From the NCBI GenBank assembly GCA_041581935.1, contig JBFICP010000164.1, positions 1-7,138 on the forward strand: a DNA stretch of 7,138 nucleotides. The letters are read 5' to 3'. Below, piece by piece: positions 5,939 to 7,138 of this stretch. Made by a program: the position numbers and the translations under genes. Source of the stretch: JAABYT01 sp041581935 (GTDB lineage: Bacteria; Pseudomonadota; Gammaproteobacteria; HK1). The notes below the pieces were generated by a model. That model was not told the origin of the DNA, did no database searches, and was given only the letters and a program-made list of their open reading frames with translations. How positions within the stretch are numbered: position 1 is the first letter of the stretch; each line of letters begins with the position of its first letter.

Positions 5939-7138
5939 TCAGAGGAAATAATCCTGAGGAGAGATCCCGTAGGCGCCAGGACTCAAGGTCGTGACCACCG
6001 CAAGCTCGGATCCGTCCGCGCAAGTGGTCTCGGACAAGAGATCTCTTACCAGGTTGACGTGTAGCGGCTTTTTCTCCGAGTCGAGCACCAGCATGACTTT
6101 AGGGCGCAGTCGGCGCAGCCTGTTCTGCCCGATGACGATGCCCACCTCGCCATTGCTGAGCTCCACGAGAGTCCCCACCGGGTACGCCCCCAGCATCTGA
6201 ATGAATCGCTCAACGAGCTCCCCCGCAAAGGCGCTGTCACGACGTTCGTAGAGCTGCTGCACGACGGACTGCAAAGAATCGGCGTTCGAGTACGGCCGAT
6301 CGCTGGTGAGGGCGTCGAACCAGTCGGCCAGTCCCGCCATGCAACCGAGCAGCGGAATCTGCCCGCCGGCCAGACCCTGGGGGTATCCGGACCCGTCGAA
6401 GCGCTCATGATGCGTCGAAGCAACCGATACCACACGCGGACTTATTCCAGGCAGCTCCTCCATGATGTTCACGCTATGGGTGACGTGCATTTTCACCTGC
6501 TCGAGCTCGGCATCATTGAGGCGGCGCGGAGCTATGAGCAGCTCCGGTGAAACCCGCGTCTTACCGATGTCCGCAAGCAGAGTACCCAAGCCGAGATCGC
6601 TGATCTGATCCTTGGGCAGTCCAAGGTGTCGACCGAAAGCGATCGCGAGCACGCTGGCGTCGATGCAATGAGAGTACGTGTAATTATCTCGCTCCTTGAG
6701 ACTGCGTAGCAGCATGAAGGCGTCGGGATTGCGGAGGATGCTGCCCTCCATCTCCGTGACCGAGTCCCTGAGTTGTGCGATGTTCGGTTTCTTGCCCTCG
6801 CGCACCGCATCCATGAGGTCGCTAACCGTTTCGTTGACGCTTGCCCGCGCATTTCGCGCGAATTCCATCTCCTTCTCGACCGAGACTCGGTCGTGGTACT
6901 CGATGGTTGACGTCGGAACTCCGGGCAACGGGTCTCGAGACGACCGCGCCTGCGGTGAGGATGCCGGCTTTGCCCGCCCGTGCAACGTGGTGCTTTGCTC
7001 GAGATCTATGTATACGTGCTGGCAGTATTTGCGCAGCTCGGCGATGTCGTCCTCGCCCTTGATCAGGAAGCCTTGGAGAAGAAACGGGGTTTCGAGCCAC
7101 GGCCTGTCGAGTCTCGAGACATACATGCCGATATCAAG
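5939..7138 (-). CDS. DUF3391/HD-GYP domain protein with altered HD motif (5' end outside window)
   Basis: The reading frame stays open to the window edge. The codons before the first ATG (7126) read L-D-I-G, as in the 'LxxGMYV' start of DUF3391 proteins, so the true start lies beyond 7138. Counting from that Met, residues 1-45 are the DUF3391 N-terminus, 60-130 a charged helical linker, and 140-310 an HD-GYP domain. H153, H214, HHE (239-241), GYP (247-249) and D268 are present, but the HD pair reads A185-D186 in LLADIGK. HD-GYP enzymes hydrolyse c-di-GMP to GMP using a metal centre to which that histidine contributes, so activity may be reduced, altered or lost. A C-terminal extension (312-395), usual in this subgroup, follows. 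It is the upstream gene of an operon with the EAL protein. Nothing upstream of it is visible. Confidence 0.88.
   Translation of the reverse strand, partial: LDIGMYVSRLDRPWLETPFLLQGFLIKGEDDIAELRKYCQHVYIDLEQSTTLHGRAKPASSPQARSSRDPLPGVPTSTIEYHDRVSVEKEMEFARNARASVNETVSDLMDAVREGKKPNIAQLRDSVTEMEGSILRNPDAFMLLRSLKERDNYTYSHCIDASVLAIAFGRHLGLPKDQISDLGLGTLLADIGKTRVSPELLIAPRRLNDAELEQVKMHVTHSVNIMEELPGISPRVVSVASTHHERFDGSGYPQGLAGGQIPLLGCMAGLADWFDALTSDRPYSNADSLQSVVQQLYERRDSAFAGELVERFIQMLGAYPVGTLVELSNGEVGIVIGQNRLRRLRPKVMLVLDSEKKPLHVNLVRDLLSETTCADGSELAVVTTLSPGAYGISPQDYFL

Noticed and set aside
5937..6023. 29-residue N-terminal extension of the EAL protein starting at 6023
   Set aside because: It would overlap the HD-GYP coding end. 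The extension has no family resemblance, while ATG 5936 or 5921 fits the operon junction.

Overview
The window looks like chromosomal DNA from a GC-rich (roughly 60%) proteobacterium, most likely a gammaproteobacterium. The clues are a PEP-CTERM/exosortase substrate, a DUF3391-type HD-GYP protein, an EAL protein with a degenerate GGDEF domain, and a non-phosphorylative L-arabinose-type enzyme. The lineage is inferred from gene content only. I see no tRNA, rRNA, IS element or CRISPR array.

Layout. Positions 1-81 are unassigned, apart from a hairpin just past the first gene. Positions 82-1017 (-) encode a class I aldolase-superfamily enzyme that closely resembles L-2-keto-3-deoxyarabonate dehydratase. 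It is divergent from an MFS permease (1115-2335, +), with a 97-base spacer between them. A 199-base gap then holds a good match to a sigma-54 (-24/-12) promoter, followed by a secreted PEP-CTERM protein (2535-3134, +). After a 220-base gap comes a cytoplasmic receiver-Ser/Thr kinase fusion (3355-4614, +). Facing it, and overlapping its last 19 bases, is a two-gene minus-strand unit. This is an HD-GYP protein cut by the right edge (5939-7138) followed, after 2 bases, by a degenerate-GGDEF/EAL protein (4596-5936).

How the parts may work together. The right half is a signalling block: a phospho-signal input (receiver plus kinase) placed tail-to-tail with two proteins of the c-di-GMP degradation families. 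Each c-di-GMP protein has one altered site: GGDEF reads SSTEF, and the HD pair reads AD. The EAL active site looks intact. The PEP-CTERM protein is the most unusual gene. Between its signal peptide and its sorting anchor it carries a stretch that closely resembles the N-terminal signature of phage-tail/contractile-injection baseplate assembly proteins. The left half (dehydratase and permease) may be a small sugar-acid catabolic locus, but the permease substrate cannot be read from sequence.
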